NCBI GenBank assembly: GCA_018401955.1
Contig: JAGYJT010000004.1
Coordinates: forward strand, 62,001-126,000
Length of the DNA stretch: 64,000 bases
From: Chitinophagales bacterium
GTDB lineage: Bacteria; Bacteroidota; Bacteroidia; Chitinophagales; CAIOSU01
Direction: 5' to 3'
Shown: positions 1 through 9,073 of the stretch, piece after piece
How positions within the stretch are numbered: the stretch's first letter is position 1
Layout: every line of letters begins with the position of its first letter
Translations under genes and position numbers: made by a program
Notes under the pieces: generated by a model
The model's database searches: none
What the model was told of the DNA's origin: nothing
The model's input: only the letters and a program-made list of their open reading frames with translations

Positions 1-1
1 G

Positions 2-598
2 GTAACGCCAACACTTTATTTCAACGATATTAAGAATGATATAGAGCTGATACAAGATTTTAGCAGTGGCGATGAGGGAAATGTGTTGCCTTATACCTAC
101 GGAAACCTTAGCAGCAACCGGATAGTTGGCTATAATTTTATTGTGCAGTATACGCTTAAAGAAAACTTTAGTATTGGTTTTTCAACTGCTATGAATGGCC
201 GAAACTACCAGTTTAATGACACCTTAAGTTCTGATGGGTTTAAGTGGAGCCCAGAGGTATCGGCTAATGCCAATTATGTAATACCTAAGGCAAAATTGCG
301 TTTAACTGTTTATTATAAGTACAACGGCCAGTTTATTACCCCATACATTGAGTCTGATGGCTCGGTGGCCGAACAAATCATAAACCCATACGGTTTACTT
401 GATTTTAGTGTTGGCCGTAGCTTTTGGAAAAACCGGGTTGTGGTTAATGTGGGTGCCAAAAACTTGCTTGATATAAACCAGGTAAACACCAATGGTGGTT
501 CGGGTGGTGGGGCACATAGTGTAGGTGCTACAAGTGTACCTATTGCTTGGGGCCGTAGCTACTTTGTTTCTTTAAAGCTTCAATTCTCTAAGTTATAA
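2..598 (+). CDS. TonB-dependent receptor, C-terminal part (5' end outside window)
   Basis: The frame is open from base 2, so the GTG at 83 in the ORF track is internal. The visible 198 residues look like the last strands of a 22-strand TonB-dependent outer-membrane receptor: alternating hydrophobic strands, the late-barrel motif GLLDFSVGRSFWKNRVVVNV, the NLLDI turn, and a terminal strand rich in aromatic and hydrophobic residues (YFVSLKLQF). Such receptors import iron complexes, haem or other large ligands with TonB energy. The gene ends 4 nt before an HmuY-like lipoprotein, which suggests a haem or iron uptake pair. The plug domain and substrate residues lie outside the window, so the ligand is inferred. 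Confidence 0.82.
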   Translation, partial: VTPTLYFNDIKNDIELIQDFSSGDEGNVLPYTYGNLSSNRIVGYNFIVQYTLKENFSIGFSTAMNGRNYQFNDTLSSDGFKWSPEVSANANYVIPKAKLRLTVYYKYNGQFITPYIESDGSVAEQIINPYGLLDFSVGRSFWKNRVVVNVGAKNLLDINQVNTNGGSGGGAHSVGATSVPIAWGRSYFVSLKLQFSKL

Positions 599-602
599 TT
601 GT

Positions 603-1622
603 ATGCGTATATATTTAGCTTGTTTAGTGATTATAGCTTTATCAATTTCATCTTGTTTAAAGGAAGAGGAAACCGTTGATAAACCTACCGTTTCGCAAAC
701 GGTACAAATACCTTTGGGGCCTAATTACGAAAACCAGTATTACTTTGATTTGGAATCGAACGAGACAGTGAAAAGCGAATCCCGTTTCAGTTGGGATTTA
801 GCCTTTGAATCTACACCAGAGGGGTATCGTGTTTTTATCAACGGCTTTAAATTTATGTTTGCTTACAACACCGGCAAAACAAGGTTTGACAGCACGTATA
901 CTTACAATGCACTACTTAGGCGTTGGGATGAGCCAGATGGTGACCTTGCTAAGACCGCCTTTGGCGAATGGGGTACCCCATCAACTGGTGGTGATGTAGT
1001 GGGTAATGGCTTTGTGTATGTAGTTGATAGGGGCTTTAATGCCAATTTGGATACTTTGGGTAGGCGCAAAGTAATTATCAATAGTCTGTTTGATGGTACC
1101 TACAGTGTTAGTTTTGGCAGCCTAGGTAGTACCACACCCACAACGGTAAACATCCCAAAGGTTGATGGTTACAATAAGGTTTTCTTGAGCTTTGATAATG
1201 GTGGCGAGATAATAAATGTAGAGCCTGCCAGTAGTGCATGGGACATTAATATTACGCGCTATACCCATGTTTTTTATGGTCCGGTTCCAGGTTTCCCGCC
1301 CACTGATACCCTCCCTTATCAAGTAGTAGGCGTGTTGACCAACTATACCAATGGGGTAGAGGTAGCTAAATTGGATTCGGCTGACTATAATGCTTTTACC
1401 TTGGCCGATGCCGCCAACCTCATTTTTTCGTCTAACCAAGATGCCTTAGGCTTTGATTGGAAAAACTTTACCCTTACCGATGAAAACTATGTGGTAGAAC
1501 CGCAAAAGCTATACATCATCAAATCAGTTGAGGGTAATTACTACAAGTTGCATTTTGTTGAGTTTTATAACAATGCTGGTGCTAAGGGGTACCCAACCTT
1601 TGAGGTACAAGAGCTGAGATAG
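603..1622 (+). CDS. HmuY-like haem-binding lipoprotein
   Basis: This 339-aa protein starts with a lipoprotein signal peptide; the lipobox SISSC puts the acylated Cys at about residue 18, followed by acidic residues. The body carries the SWDLAF motif near residue 60 and the beta-rich pattern of the HmuY family, which in Porphyromonas scavenges haem and hands it to a TonB receptor. It lies 4 nt downstream of a TonB receptor, the usual HmuR/HmuY-like arrangement. Haem ligation by His or Met was not identified with certainty, so haem is the family expectation rather than something shown here. Confidence 0.75.
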   Translation: MRIYLACLVIIALSISSCLKEEETVDKPTVSQTVQIPLGPNYENQYYFDLESNETVKSESRFSWDLAFESTPEGYRVFINGFKFMFAYNTGKTRFDSTYTYNALLRRWDEPDGDLAKTAFGEWGTPSTGGDVVGNGFVYVVDRGFNANLDTLGRRKVIINSLFDGTYSVSFGSLGSTTPTTVNIPKVDGYNKVFLSFDNGGEIINVEPASSAWDINITRYTHVFYGPVPGFPPTDTLPYQVVGVLTNYTNGVEVAKLDSADYNAFTLADAANLIFSSNQDALGFDWKNFTLTDENYVVEPQKLYIIKSVEGNYYKLHFVEFYNNAGAKGYPTFEVQELR

Positions 1623-1768
1623 TTGTTGGTTGATTTGTTATTGGTTACTCGCTATTAGTAAAGCTGCGCAGTATTAGGCCCTTAATTGGGTCATATCAAC
1701 CAATTAACCAATAACCAAGCCCCAATTAACTGAATTATCTTAACTTTATCGCAAACCTAAGTACACGC
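1623..1768. repeat. Intergenic TTGGTTATTGG-type repeat array
   Basis: This spacer holds short direct and inverted copies of ttgttattggtt and ccaattaaccaataacc. The same motif family recurs in spacers near 9641, 21608, 21925, 29620 and 50712. The two orientations could form a hairpin after the HmuY stop. Function is unknown; it may act as a terminator or be a dispersed palindromic repeat. Confidence 0.6.
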
Positions 1769-2644
1769 ATGATACTATCCATGACGGGCTACGGCAAGGC
1801 AAGTACTAATTTGCATGGCCGTGCATTTCAAATTGAAGCGCGCGCGCTCAACAGCAAATACCTTGACTTAAACCTTAAGTTGCCTTCGGTATTGCGCCAT
1901 AAAGAGATTGAAATACGCAGCCTTATTACAGCCAACCTAATGCGCGGCAAAGTTGACTTTACTATCACTACCGATGGTGGTGCCGACCTACCAACCCAAA
2001 CCATTAACCGCAGCCTATTTAATGCTTATTACAAAGAGCTTAAAGAAGTGGCCGATGAGAATGGATTGGGCCATGAAGATTTGTTAGCAGTAATAGTGAG
2101 GCTGCCAGATGTGATGCAAACGGATAACAGCACCCTTAGCGATGAGGAGTGGGCCTTGCTTGAGCCAGGTATTAAAAAAGCGCTACATGCGCTTGAAGAT
2201 TTTCGTAAGCGTGAAGGCAACGAGCTGCGCAAAGATATGGTAGAGCGGGTAGCCCTAATAAGCCAGGCCAATGATAAGGTAGAAGAAATTGAAGGTGGAC
2301 GCAAGGATAAGGTGCGAGACCGCATTTTAACGCAGCTCACCAGTTTTATCGAAGATGGCAAGATTGACCAGAACCGTTTGGAGCAAGAGATGATTTACTA
2401 CATCGAGAAGCTGGATGTAACCGAAGAGATAGTGCGCCTGCGCAGCCATTGCCAATATTTTGTAGAAATAATTGACGATGCAGGTACTGAAAATGGTAAA
2501 AAGCTAGGCTTTATTAGCCAAGAAATGGGCCGCGAGATAAATACTATTGGCAGTAAAAGCAATAGTGGCGAGCTGCAAAAGCTAGTTGTATTGATGAAAG
2601 AGCAACTAGAAAAAATTAAGGAGCAACTAAACAACATTTTGTAA
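1769..2644 (+). CDS. YicC/YloC family endoribonuclease
   Basis: The 291-aa protein has the family-defining N-terminus MILSMTGYGKA and the length expected for YicC/YloC. The C-terminal DUF1732 part includes EMGREINTIGSKSN near residue 250, the most conserved family segment. In E. coli, YicC is an endoribonuclease linked to small-RNA turnover; that role is transferred by family. The gene is 18 nt upstream of guanylate kinase, a pairing conserved in many bacteria, and the two are probably cotranscribed. Confidence 0.93.
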   Translation: MILSMTGYGKASTNLHGRAFQIEARALNSKYLDLNLKLPSVLRHKEIEIRSLITANLMRGKVDFTITTDGGADLPTQTINRSLFNAYYKELKEVADENGLGHEDLLAVIVRLPDVMQTDNSTLSDEEWALLEPGIKKALHALEDFRKREGNELRKDMVERVALISQANDKVEEIEGGRKDKVRDRILTQLTSFIEDGKIDQNRLEQEMIYYIEKLDVTEEIVRLRSHCQYFVEIIDDAGTENGKKLGFISQEMGREINTIGSKSNSGELQKLVVLMKEQLEKIKEQLNNIL

Positions 2645-2662
2645 CACAAGCTGTTATAAGTA

Positions 2663-3265
2663 ATGGAGACTGAAAACGGAGGCCGAATTATAATTTTTAC
2701 TTCACCTTCTGGGGCAGGTAAGACAACCTTAGTCAGGCATTTATTGTCTAAATATAAAGGTCGGTTAGGTTTCTCGGTTTCGGCAACCACCCGCAAACGT
2801 AGAGATGGAGAAGAAGATGGGGTTCATTACCACTTCCTTACTGAGGAAGCGTTTATGGAACACATCCGCAACCATAAGTTCATTGAATCTGAAGAGGTAT
2901 ATCCGGGCATTTATTACGGTACTATGCATTCTGAATTAGACCGGTTGAAAAAACTTGGCAAGAATCTTGTACTTGATATAGATGTAAAGGGTGCCCAAAA
3001 TGTAAAGAACCTATATGGCGACAGGGTTTTGTCGGTTTTTGTAAAGCCGCCTTCGCCTGAGATACTTATAGAGCGTTTGAAACAAAGAGGCACTGAGAGC
3101 GATGAGGAGTTGAAGAAACGGATTGAAAGGATGCAGTTTGAATTGAGCCACGAGGATTATTTTGATGCGATAATAGTAAACGATGCTTTAGAGGATGCTT
3201 TGATAGAAGCAGAACGAGTGGTAGAAGGATTTTTGGGCATTAGAAGTGAGCGCACAACTTTTTGA
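2663..3265 (+). CDS. gmk: Guanylate kinase
   Basis: Phosphorylates GMP to GDP with ATP in purine nucleotide synthesis. The P-loop SGAGKTTLVRH is at about residues 16-26. The GMP-binding segment SVSATTRKRRDGEEDGVHYH follows at about 38-57, and YPGIYYGT is near residue 81. The 200-aa length is typical. One variation is TTRKRRDGE in place of the common TTRxPRxGE, so the usual Pro is missing, though the arginines are kept. It follows yicC by 18 nt. Confidence 0.96.
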   Translation: METENGGRIIIFTSPSGAGKTTLVRHLLSKYKGRLGFSVSATTRKRRDGEEDGVHYHFLTEEAFMEHIRNHKFIESEEVYPGIYYGTMHSELDRLKKLGKNLVLDIDVKGAQNVKNLYGDRVLSVFVKPPSPEILIERLKQRGTESDEELKKRIERMQFELSHEDYFDAIIVNDALEDALIEAERVVEGFLGIRSERTTF

Positions 3266-3310
3266 CCATAGATTACGTATTATAAACTATTACCTTTAAA
3301 CGTGTGGCGT

Positions 3311-3703
3311 ATGGTTACTGAAATCACTAGAGGGGTCCGGGTAAGTGTAGAAAGCTTTTACCAGGACGATTACTCCAACCCGTTGGAAAGTGAGTTCATT
3401 TTCGCTTATCGGGTGAGTATTGAAAATTCGAGCGAAAGCACGATTAAGCTGTTGCGCAGGCATTGGTTTATTTACGATGCTTATGCCACAGGTGAGTACC
3501 GCGAGGTTGAGGGCGAGGGTGTGGTTGGCCAGCAGCCAATACTAGAGCCTATGGGCCAATACCAATACGTAAGTGGCTGTAACCTTAAAGGCGAAATGGG
3601 CCGCATGCATGGTGTGTACGAATTTCAGCGCATGAGCGATGGCCGCATCTTTGAAGTACTCATTCCGGAATTTGAGATGCTTGCTACGCCTAAAATGAAT
3701 TGA
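3311..3703 (+). CDS. apaG: ApaG (DUF525) protein
   Basis: A single ApaG domain of about 130 aa with the hallmark IENSSESTIKLLRRHW, then EVEGEGVVGQQP and SGCNLKGEMGRMHGVY. The fold is an FnIII-like beta sandwich linked in enterobacteria to Co2+/Mg2+ sensitivity; its biochemical role is unsettled. I prefer the ATG at 3311 over the GTG at 3302 because family members begin with MV-x-x-T directly before the conserved RGVRVSVE strand. It is close behind gmk. Confidence 0.92.
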   Translation: MVTEITRGVRVSVESFYQDDYSNPLESEFIFAYRVSIENSSESTIKLLRRHWFIYDAYATGEYREVEGEGVVGQQPILEPMGQYQYVSGCNLKGEMGRMHGVYEFQRMSDGRIFEVLIPEFEMLATPKMN

Positions 3704-3734
3704 GGTTACTGGTTTATTGCAGTTTACTCGTATG

Positions 3735-3890
3735 GTTGTCATTCCGACGTAGGAGGAATTTTCTAGCAACAACGAACTGAATTTCCCATTGGTATGAGTT
3801 TATTCATGAGCAAGAGTATAGTCCTTTACCGCTGGAAGGCCCTTCGAGAAAAACTCGGGGTAACAAACGATCAGGAATAACCTATACACC
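3735..3890. repeat. Dispersed repeat-like spacer sequence
   Basis: The spacer between apaG and the convergent SPFH gene contains gtcattccgacgtaggagga and a later ccttcgagaaaaactcgggg. Both resemble the 'gtcattccgac...' dispersed repeats common in Bacteroidota spacers. No ORF or clear terminator is visible. The call rests on resemblance only, as no second copy lies in this window. Confidence 0.35.
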
Positions 3891-3903
3891 AATATACCAC
3901 CAC

Positions 3904-4719
3904 CTAGTCATTTAATATAACGGGCAGCCCATCTTTATCACCAATTACGATAATCTTGGTGTTCGGCGATTTGGCCAATTCTAGGGTGGCTTCTATACCT
4001 TTAAACTTAAGCACATTATCGGTTAAGTTAGCGGATAATGATTTGTTGTAAGCTGCCAGTCCATCGGCCTCTATTAGTAGGCGCTGCGCTTCCAGCTCGG
4101 CCTTTTTAAGCTTAAACTCATACTCTTGGCTTTCTTGCTCTTGCTGTAGTTTTTGCTCTATGGCATCGCTAATTGACTTGGGTAAGGTAATTTCTTGTAT
4201 AATTATCCTTTCCACCAAAATGTAATGCTCCTTTAGGGCAGGCAGCATTAGGTCAATCATTTCTTTTTGCAGTTGCTCTTTTTTGCCAGCGTATAGCTCA
4301 TCAGCAGTATATCTACCAATAATGGAAGATACCGCTCCACGCGCCTCGGGTTTTACAAACAAATTTTTGTAATCTGAGTTAATACTCGATAATAGATTGG
4401 GCAGCTTATCTACTATTGGCCTATACTGAATATTGATATTGCATTTTACACTCAAACCATTTTTAGTGTTGGCGGTCACAATAATATTATCTCCTTGCCT
4501 GCGGGTATCTACTGATACTATTGAGGTCCATGGCAGCACTAGTTTTAGCCCCGGTTCGTAGGTGCGGTTCATGTTATAGCCCGAAAAGTTGTTGATTAGT
4601 ACCCCATGATGGCCATTGGGTACCCTGTTAAACAACTTGCTAGAGAAAACCCAAACTAATAGAACAATAACAGCCAGGGTGAAAATGATACGATAAATGG
4701 AGCCAGATCTCATAGCCAA
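3904..4719 (-). CDS. Prohibitin/SPFH (band 7) family membrane protein
   Basis: The 271-aa protein has one N-terminal membrane helix (IIFTLAVIVLLVWVFSS, about residues 11-27), followed by the SPFH core with NRVPNGHHGVLI and VDTRRQGDNIIV. A coiled-coil stretch rich in Gln, Glu and Ala follows (EQKLQQEQESQEYEFKLKKA, about residues 185-204). These proteins form membrane-associated oligomers that act as scaffolds or regulate membrane proteases. Its first codons overlap the end of gldB by 10 bp, so the two are very likely translated from one message. The substrate or partner is unknown. Confidence 0.88.
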   Translation of the reverse strand: MAMRSGSIYRIIFTLAVIVLLVWVFSSKLFNRVPNGHHGVLINNFSGYNMNRTYEPGLKLVLPWTSIVSVDTRRQGDNIIVTANTKNGLSVKCNINIQYRPIVDKLPNLLSSINSDYKNLFVKPEARGAVSSIIGRYTADELYAGKKEQLQKEMIDLMLPALKEHYILVERIIIQEITLPKSISDAIEQKLQQEQESQEYEFKLKKAELEAQRLLIEADGLAAYNKSLSANLTDNVLKFKGIEATLELAKSPNTKIIVIGDKDGLPVILND

Positions 4720-5756
4720 GTATGTTTAGGTTTGTATTTTGAACGGGTAAGAATGTCTTGCGGTGAAAGCTCTAGCAAGGTTTCAAACTTGGTGTCGGGG
4801 TTTTCGTCCATAAACTTACGAACGATTTGCCAACCAACCCAACTACCAGCATTACCCGGCGACTCTGGCGGCATACCGCTAGTAAAGGGCCCAGGATAAA
4901 TGTAGTTTCTGTTTACGGTTATTTCTGTGCCGTACAACAGTTCTTTTTCTAAAAAAAAGTTCCACATTTCGGGCTCATTGGCTTGGCACCATTGCATTTG
5001 CGCAACACTGTAATCTATTTTTAGATGGTCATACGTATCGGGCAATAGCAAATCCATAAAATACAGCTGAATACCATTGTGTATCATTTCGGCCAGCAGT
5101 GTGGCGTCTTGCGGTTCCGACTCAAAGGCTAGGCCATACAAAACCTTTATGGCATGCGGTACTAGGTATTCTTTGGTTAGGGTTTGCTGCACATATTGTG
5201 GTATGCTTGCCGGGTACGGAAAATCTTTGCCCATGTGCATATCAAGGCAAATGGCCAGTATGGTGGTGTCGTAAGTTACGGCTGCCCGCTCAAAAAACGA
5301 TATGCAGGTAACTATATCGGGCACGGGCTTGTTAGGAAAATAGTGTTTGTAGTATTTAAAAGCTTGCGTTACTTCTGCCGCTATGTCATCAAACGGCACA
5401 AAGGCTTTATATGCTGTATCCAGTAAACTCCTTACTGCGGTATCCGAAAGAAAATAGTAATAGTTTTTTAATGCCGCTTCTTTTTGCAGCTCCAAGCTAC
5501 CTAAGCCCATAATGCGGTTGCCCCAAACATCCAAAAAATCGGGGTACTGTTGTTGCAGTTGCATTATGCCAGCCTCTAGGTTAGTTGTATCAACTAGCAA
5601 CATATCATGCTCAAAACGTTGTACCTTCACATTTACTTCAATGTTAGATACATTGGGTTTTTTGTTAAATTTGTTACAATTACAGCCCGACAGCATGGCA
5701 CCTAAGCCAAGTAGTAGGAGCAAAAGGTTGCGGAAAAAAGTGGAGTTTGTATTCAT
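4710..5756 (-). CDS. gldB: Gliding motility lipoprotein GldB
   Basis: GldB is a membrane lipoprotein needed for gliding in Flavobacterium. The start I prefer is MNTNSTFFRN at 5756, giving 348 aa. The longer ORF-track start at 5915 adds 53 residues of non-signal sequence that would cross into the divergent gene. From 5756 there is a proper lipoprotein signal, with LLLLLLGLGAMLSGC placing Cys at residue 25. The body has the family features VKVQRFEHDML and the Trp-rich end PGNAGSWVGWQIVRKFM. The downstream SPFH gene overlaps it. Confidence 0.86.
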   Translation of the reverse strand: MNTNSTFFRNLLLLLLGLGAMLSGCNCNKFNKKPNVSNIEVNVKVQRFEHDMLLVDTTNLEAGIMQLQQQYPDFLDVWGNRIMGLGSLELQKEAALKNYYYFLSDTAVRSLLDTAYKAFVPFDDIAAEVTQAFKYYKHYFPNKPVPDIVTCISFFERAAVTYDTTILAICLDMHMGKDFPYPASIPQYVQQTLTKEYLVPHAIKVLYGLAFESEPQDATLLAEMIHNGIQLYFMDLLLPDTYDHLKIDYSVAQMQWCQANEPEMWNFFLEKELLYGTEITVNRNYIYPGPFTSGMPPESPGNAGSWVGWQIVRKFMDENPDTKFETLLELSPQDILTRSKYKPKHTWL

Positions 5757-5808
5757 ATTATTCAAAACCTGCTTAAAATTACGGTATTCGGGATTAAAAT
5801 AGACTGAG

Positions 5809-6504
5809 ATGAAGAAAATAGTATTGATTACGGCATTAAGTTTGGTATTTATGAGCTTGTTTGCCCAAGGTGATGAGCCTACTGTGCGGGTAGGCATTAC
5901 TGCTAGCCCAGCCATCAGTTGGTTTAAAGGTGCGGATAAAAACGTAAACAGCGGTAAAATTAGGATGGGACTTGAATATGGTTTGTTGATGAATATAAAC
6001 CTATCAAAAAATAACCAAAACTATGTGCTGGAAACAGGATTAACCGGTGTGTTGATGGGGGGTAATGCAGTATATGATACGTTGGGTTTTGGTACAGATA
6101 GTTTGTTTGGTTACCGAAATGGCGTAGATGCCCGGTTTAAAATGCAGTATGTTAACATCCCTATTAGCCTTAAGCTTAAAACCAACGAGATAGGCTACAT
6201 TACTTATTATGGCCAGCTGGGTTTTGTGCCTGGTTTTAAAGTTGGTGGCAGGATTGATAGTGATGCACTAGGTTATGAAAACGAGAAGCTAGACAAAGAC
6301 AACGAAACCATTTATAAAGCCCCATTATTTGCCCTAGGCATTAGTGTAGGCGGTGGCATTGAGTATGCGCTAAATGACAGAACCGCCTTGGTGTTAGGCC
6401 TCAATTTTGTAAATAATTTTACCAACGGTATTAAGGTAAAAACAGAAGATAAAGATAAACAGGCTTTTAGGTATTTGCTTTTGCGTGCAGGTATATTGTT
6501 TTAA
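5809..6504 (+). CDS. Outer-membrane beta-barrel protein (PorT-like fold)
   Basis: The 231-aa protein has a cleavable signal (MKKIVLITALSLVFMSLFAQ) and alternating amphipathic strands such as VRVGITASPAISWF, QYVNIPISLKLKT and TALVLGLNFVNNF. It ends in a strand with terminal Phe (LLLRAGILF), typical of BAM substrates. It resembles the broad PorT/OMP_b-brl family of Bacteroidota. It is divergent from gldB with only 52 bp between the two starts, so they may share control. Assignment to the T9SS subunit PorT itself is not supported by anything specific. Confidence 0.75.
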   Translation: MKKIVLITALSLVFMSLFAQGDEPTVRVGITASPAISWFKGADKNVNSGKIRMGLEYGLLMNINLSKNNQNYVLETGLTGVLMGGNAVYDTLGFGTDSLFGYRNGVDARFKMQYVNIPISLKLKTNEIGYITYYGQLGFVPGFKVGGRIDSDALGYENEKLDKDNETIYKAPLFALGISVGGGIEYALNDRTALVLGLNFVNNFTNGIKVKTEDKDKQAFRYLLLRAGILF

Positions 6505-6599
6505 GGGTTGCAAAGAAATGTTTGTTACCAATGCCATTAGGCACTGAAAATGCGAAAGCAATATATTATATTTGGTGAGTGACTGTATAAAACCTCATC

Positions 6600-7010
6600 A
6601 TGGATATTTTCGTAGGAAGCTTGCCTTTCAAATTAACAGAAGCAGAATTACAAGGCCTGTTTGAAGAACACGGTACCGTAAACTCTGTAAAGATTATCAT
6701 CGACAAGATGACGCGCCAAAACAAAGGTTTCGGTTTCGTAGAAATGCCTGATGAAGCAGAAGCCCAAAAAGCCATAGCAGCCCTTAGTGGTGCCGAGGTA
6801 ATGGGTCGCACCATTGTAGTTAACAAAGCTGAGCCTAAGAAAGAAGGTGGTGAGCGTGGCGGTGGCAACCGTGGCGGCGGTTTTGGTGGTAGTAATCGTG
6901 GTGGTGGCTTTGGCGGCGGTGGTAACCGCGGCGGAGGTGGCTATAGCGGTGGTGGTGACCGTGGCGGAAGCCGTGGTAGCGGTGGTTTTAGCCGTGGCGG
7001 CGACAGATAG
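6600..7010 (+). CDS. RNA-binding protein: RRM plus RGG-rich tail
   Basis: A 136-aa protein with one RNA recognition motif: RNP2 is IFVGSL (residues 3-8) and RNP1 is KGFGFVEM (42-49), with the aromatic residues that stack on RNA present. From about residue 84 to the end the chain is Gly/Arg/Ser repeats (RGGGNRGGGFGG), an RGG-like disordered tail. Small RRM proteins of this design are common in Bacteroidota, where they take part in RNA metabolism or stress adaptation. The targets here are unknown. The GC-rich tail gives spurious long ORFs on the minus strand. Confidence 0.93.
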   Translation: MDIFVGSLPFKLTEAELQGLFEEHGTVNSVKIIIDKMTRQNKGFGFVEMPDEAEAQKAIAALSGAEVMGRTIVVNKAEPKKEGGERGGGNRGGGFGGSNRGGGFGGGGNRGGGGYSGGGDRGGSRGSGGFSRGGDR

Positions 7011-7175
7011 TCTCAATTAAAGCTTTTACGTTTATTTGTTTACTTGCTGTAAAGGCTAGCTGTAATAAGTATGCCTTTATAGCATAGTTCAAACTTCAGT
7101 CGTTTTGCGCTAATACTATTATAGGAGCAATGCACCAGTTAAAGGTAGAATTGTAATATCTTTGCCTTATCTATC

Positions 7176-7898
7176 ATGTTAAGCAAAACTCTTTCAATAG
7201 TTATACCTGCCTATAACGAAGGCGCTACCATCCATCGGATTTTAGATAAAGTAAAAGCTGTAGTGCTTGTTGATGGCATGCAGAAGGAGGTGGTGATTGT
7301 TGATGATGGCTCAAAGGATAACACCCTTGAGGCCATTGTAAACTATATGAAGGATAATACCGAGCTTAATATAAAACTGTACGAGCAAGGACATAATCAA
7401 GGTAAAGGCGCTGCCTTGCACAGGGGCATTAAAGAGGCAACCGGTGAATACATCATTATTCAAGATGCCGACCTGGAGTATGACCCCGAAGAATATAATC
7501 TTTTATTGGAACCCATAGTTGCAGGTTTTGCCGATGTGGTTTATGGCTCTAGGTTTATGGGCGGTAAGCCCCATAGAATATTGTTTTTTTGGCATAGTAT
7601 AGGCAATAAAATGCTCACCTTTATGTCGAACATGTTCACTGATTTGAACCTTACCGACATGGAGACTTGCTACAAGCTTTTCAGAAGCGATTTGGTTAAA
7701 GGGCTTAAACTGCAAGAAACACGCTTTGGCTTTGAGCCCGAGGTTACCGCCAAAATTGCCCGCATACCCAATGTGCGCATTTATGAAGTGGGCATTTCAT
7801 ACTACGGCCGTACCTACGCCGAAGGCAAAAAGATAAGTTGGAAAGATGGTTTCCGTGCTATCTATTGCATACTTAAATACGGTTTGCTTAAGTTGTAA
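7176..7898 (+). CDS. Family 2 glycosyltransferase (dolichol-phosphate mannosyltransferase-like)
   Basis: The 240-aa GT-A enzyme opens with [17 protein letters not shown]. Nucleotide-binding [12 protein letters not shown] is near residues 39-50, and the metal-binding acidic cluster [12 protein letters not shown] near 91-102. The length and the late segment [14 protein letters not shown] match the DPM1-like branch that moves a sugar onto polyprenyl phosphate. There are no extra membrane helices, so it is probably cytoplasmic or peripheral. A TATCTTTG box sits 11 nt before the ATG, which might give an almost leaderless message, but no good -33 element is visible. The sugar donor is unknown. Confidence 0.87.
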   Translation: MLSKTLSIVIPAYNEGATIHRILDKVKAVVLVDGMQKEVVIVDDGSKDNTLEAIVNYMKDNTELNIKLYEQGHNQGKGAALHRGIKEATGEYIIIQDADLEYDPEEYNLLLEPIVAGFADVVYGSRFMGGKPHRILFFWHSIGNKMLTFMSNMFTDLNLTDMETCYKLFRSDLVKGLKLQETRFGFEPEVTAKIARIPNVRIYEVGISYYGRTYAEGKKISWKDGFRAIYCILKYGLLKL

Positions 7899-7903
7899 CC
7901 AAG

Positions 7904-8848
7904 TTAGCTAATGCAGCCACAAGCTGGTTGCACATCGTGCCCAGGTTTTACATAATACCCTTTAGGGTTATACTCACGCTTACGTGGGTGCTCTTTGCAC
8001 TCGCTACTGCATGCTCCTTGGTACTCTTCGCCACAGTTTTCGCACATAGGCGCATGCAGGTTACACTCTGGGTTGGCGCAGTTTACAATGCGTGGGGTAG
8101 TGGTACCGCAAATGTAGCAAGTAGATATAATGGTTGGGTTTATATCGTTTACATCCGTGGTTATGCGGTTGTCAAACACGTACATTTTGCCATCAAAATC
8201 TTTGCCTCCGGTTTTTTGGTAATAGTTAAGTATGCCACCGTGCAATTGATAAACCTGTGGGAAACCTTGCTCCATTAAAAAGGCAGTAGCTTTTTCGCAA
8301 CGGATACCACCGGTGCAATAGGCAAGTATCTTCTTGTCTTTATACGCCGCTAGCTCTTCAACCTTATTTGGTAAATCTCTAAAAGCCTCAATATTAAGGT
8401 GGATAGCATTTTTAAAGTGCCCGGTCTCGTACTCTATAATGTTGCGGGTATCTAGTATCACCACATCCTCTTGGTCTTTCAGTTGCATAAACTGTTCTGG
8501 CTCAAGGTAGCCGCCAGTGGTTTGGTTTGGGTCAAGGTGTGCGGCCTTTTCGCCAAGGGTAACAATCTCTTTACGATAGCGCACATGGGTTTTTACAAAA
8601 GAAGGCTCATCCACCCATTCCATTTTAAACCATACATCGCTCAAGCGCTCATCAGATATAACATAATCGGTAAACCCTTTGCAAAGTTCCGGAGTGCCCG
8701 ATACCGAGCCGTTAATACCTTCATCGCCAATAAGAATGCGGCATTTGATACCTATTTTTTTGCAAAAGCGGAGTAAACGGGTGGCATACTCTTCCCCGTC
8801 CGCCAGTTTTACATACTTGTAAAACAAGAGGGTTTGATACTGTTTCAT
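7904..8848 (-). CDS. trhO: tRNA uridine(34) hydroxylase TrhO (rhodanese family, YceA)
   Basis: TrhO makes 5-hydroxyuridine at tRNA position 34. The 314-aa chain has the N-terminal ferredoxin-like part with LIGDEGINGSVSG, then a rhodanese domain with VILDTRNIIEYETGHFK and the active-site Cys loop YCTGGIRCEKA. The Cys-rich C-terminus (CYICGTTTP ... CENCGEEY ... CSSECKEH) is the zinc-like tail seen in many bacterial members. It is convergent with the GT2 gene; the two stops are separated by 5 nt. Confidence 0.93.
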   Translation of the reverse strand: MKQYQTLLFYKYVKLADGEEYATRLLRFCKKIGIKCRILIGDEGINGSVSGTPELCKGFTDYVISDERLSDVWFKMEWVDEPSFVKTHVRYRKEIVTLGEKAAHLDPNQTTGGYLEPEQFMQLKDQEDVVILDTRNIIEYETGHFKNAIHLNIEAFRDLPNKVEELAAYKDKKILAYCTGGIRCEKATAFLMEQGFPQVYQLHGGILNYYQKTGGKDFDGKMYVFDNRITTDVNDINPTIISTCYICGTTTPRIVNCANPECNLHAPMCENCGEEYQGACSSECKEHPRKREYNPKGYYVKPGHDVQPACGCIS

Positions 8849-9073
8849 TATGTATTGCCAGTTATTTTAAGTGTAAATTAAATTCCACCAGCGGGTGCAA
8901 AGATAAAACGAATACCATTCGGGTTCAACAAATATTTACGATTACCTTGTTTGGGGTAATAGCTGTAAATGCCGCGCTAATGAAATAATTGCCAACTCAC
9001 AACATATTCTTTGTTATTCTGCGTTTTAAAAGTGCATTTAGTATATTAGCACAATAAACCCTCAAAAAATAAC

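Noticed and set aside
5757-5915. 53-residue extension of GldB
   Set aside because: It would overlap the divergent barrel gene and place the lipoprotein signal internally.
6648-7016. 122-aa minus-strand ORF opposite the RRM gene
   Set aside because: A Thr/Ala-rich shadow caused by the GGT/GGC-rich RGG tail of the true gene.
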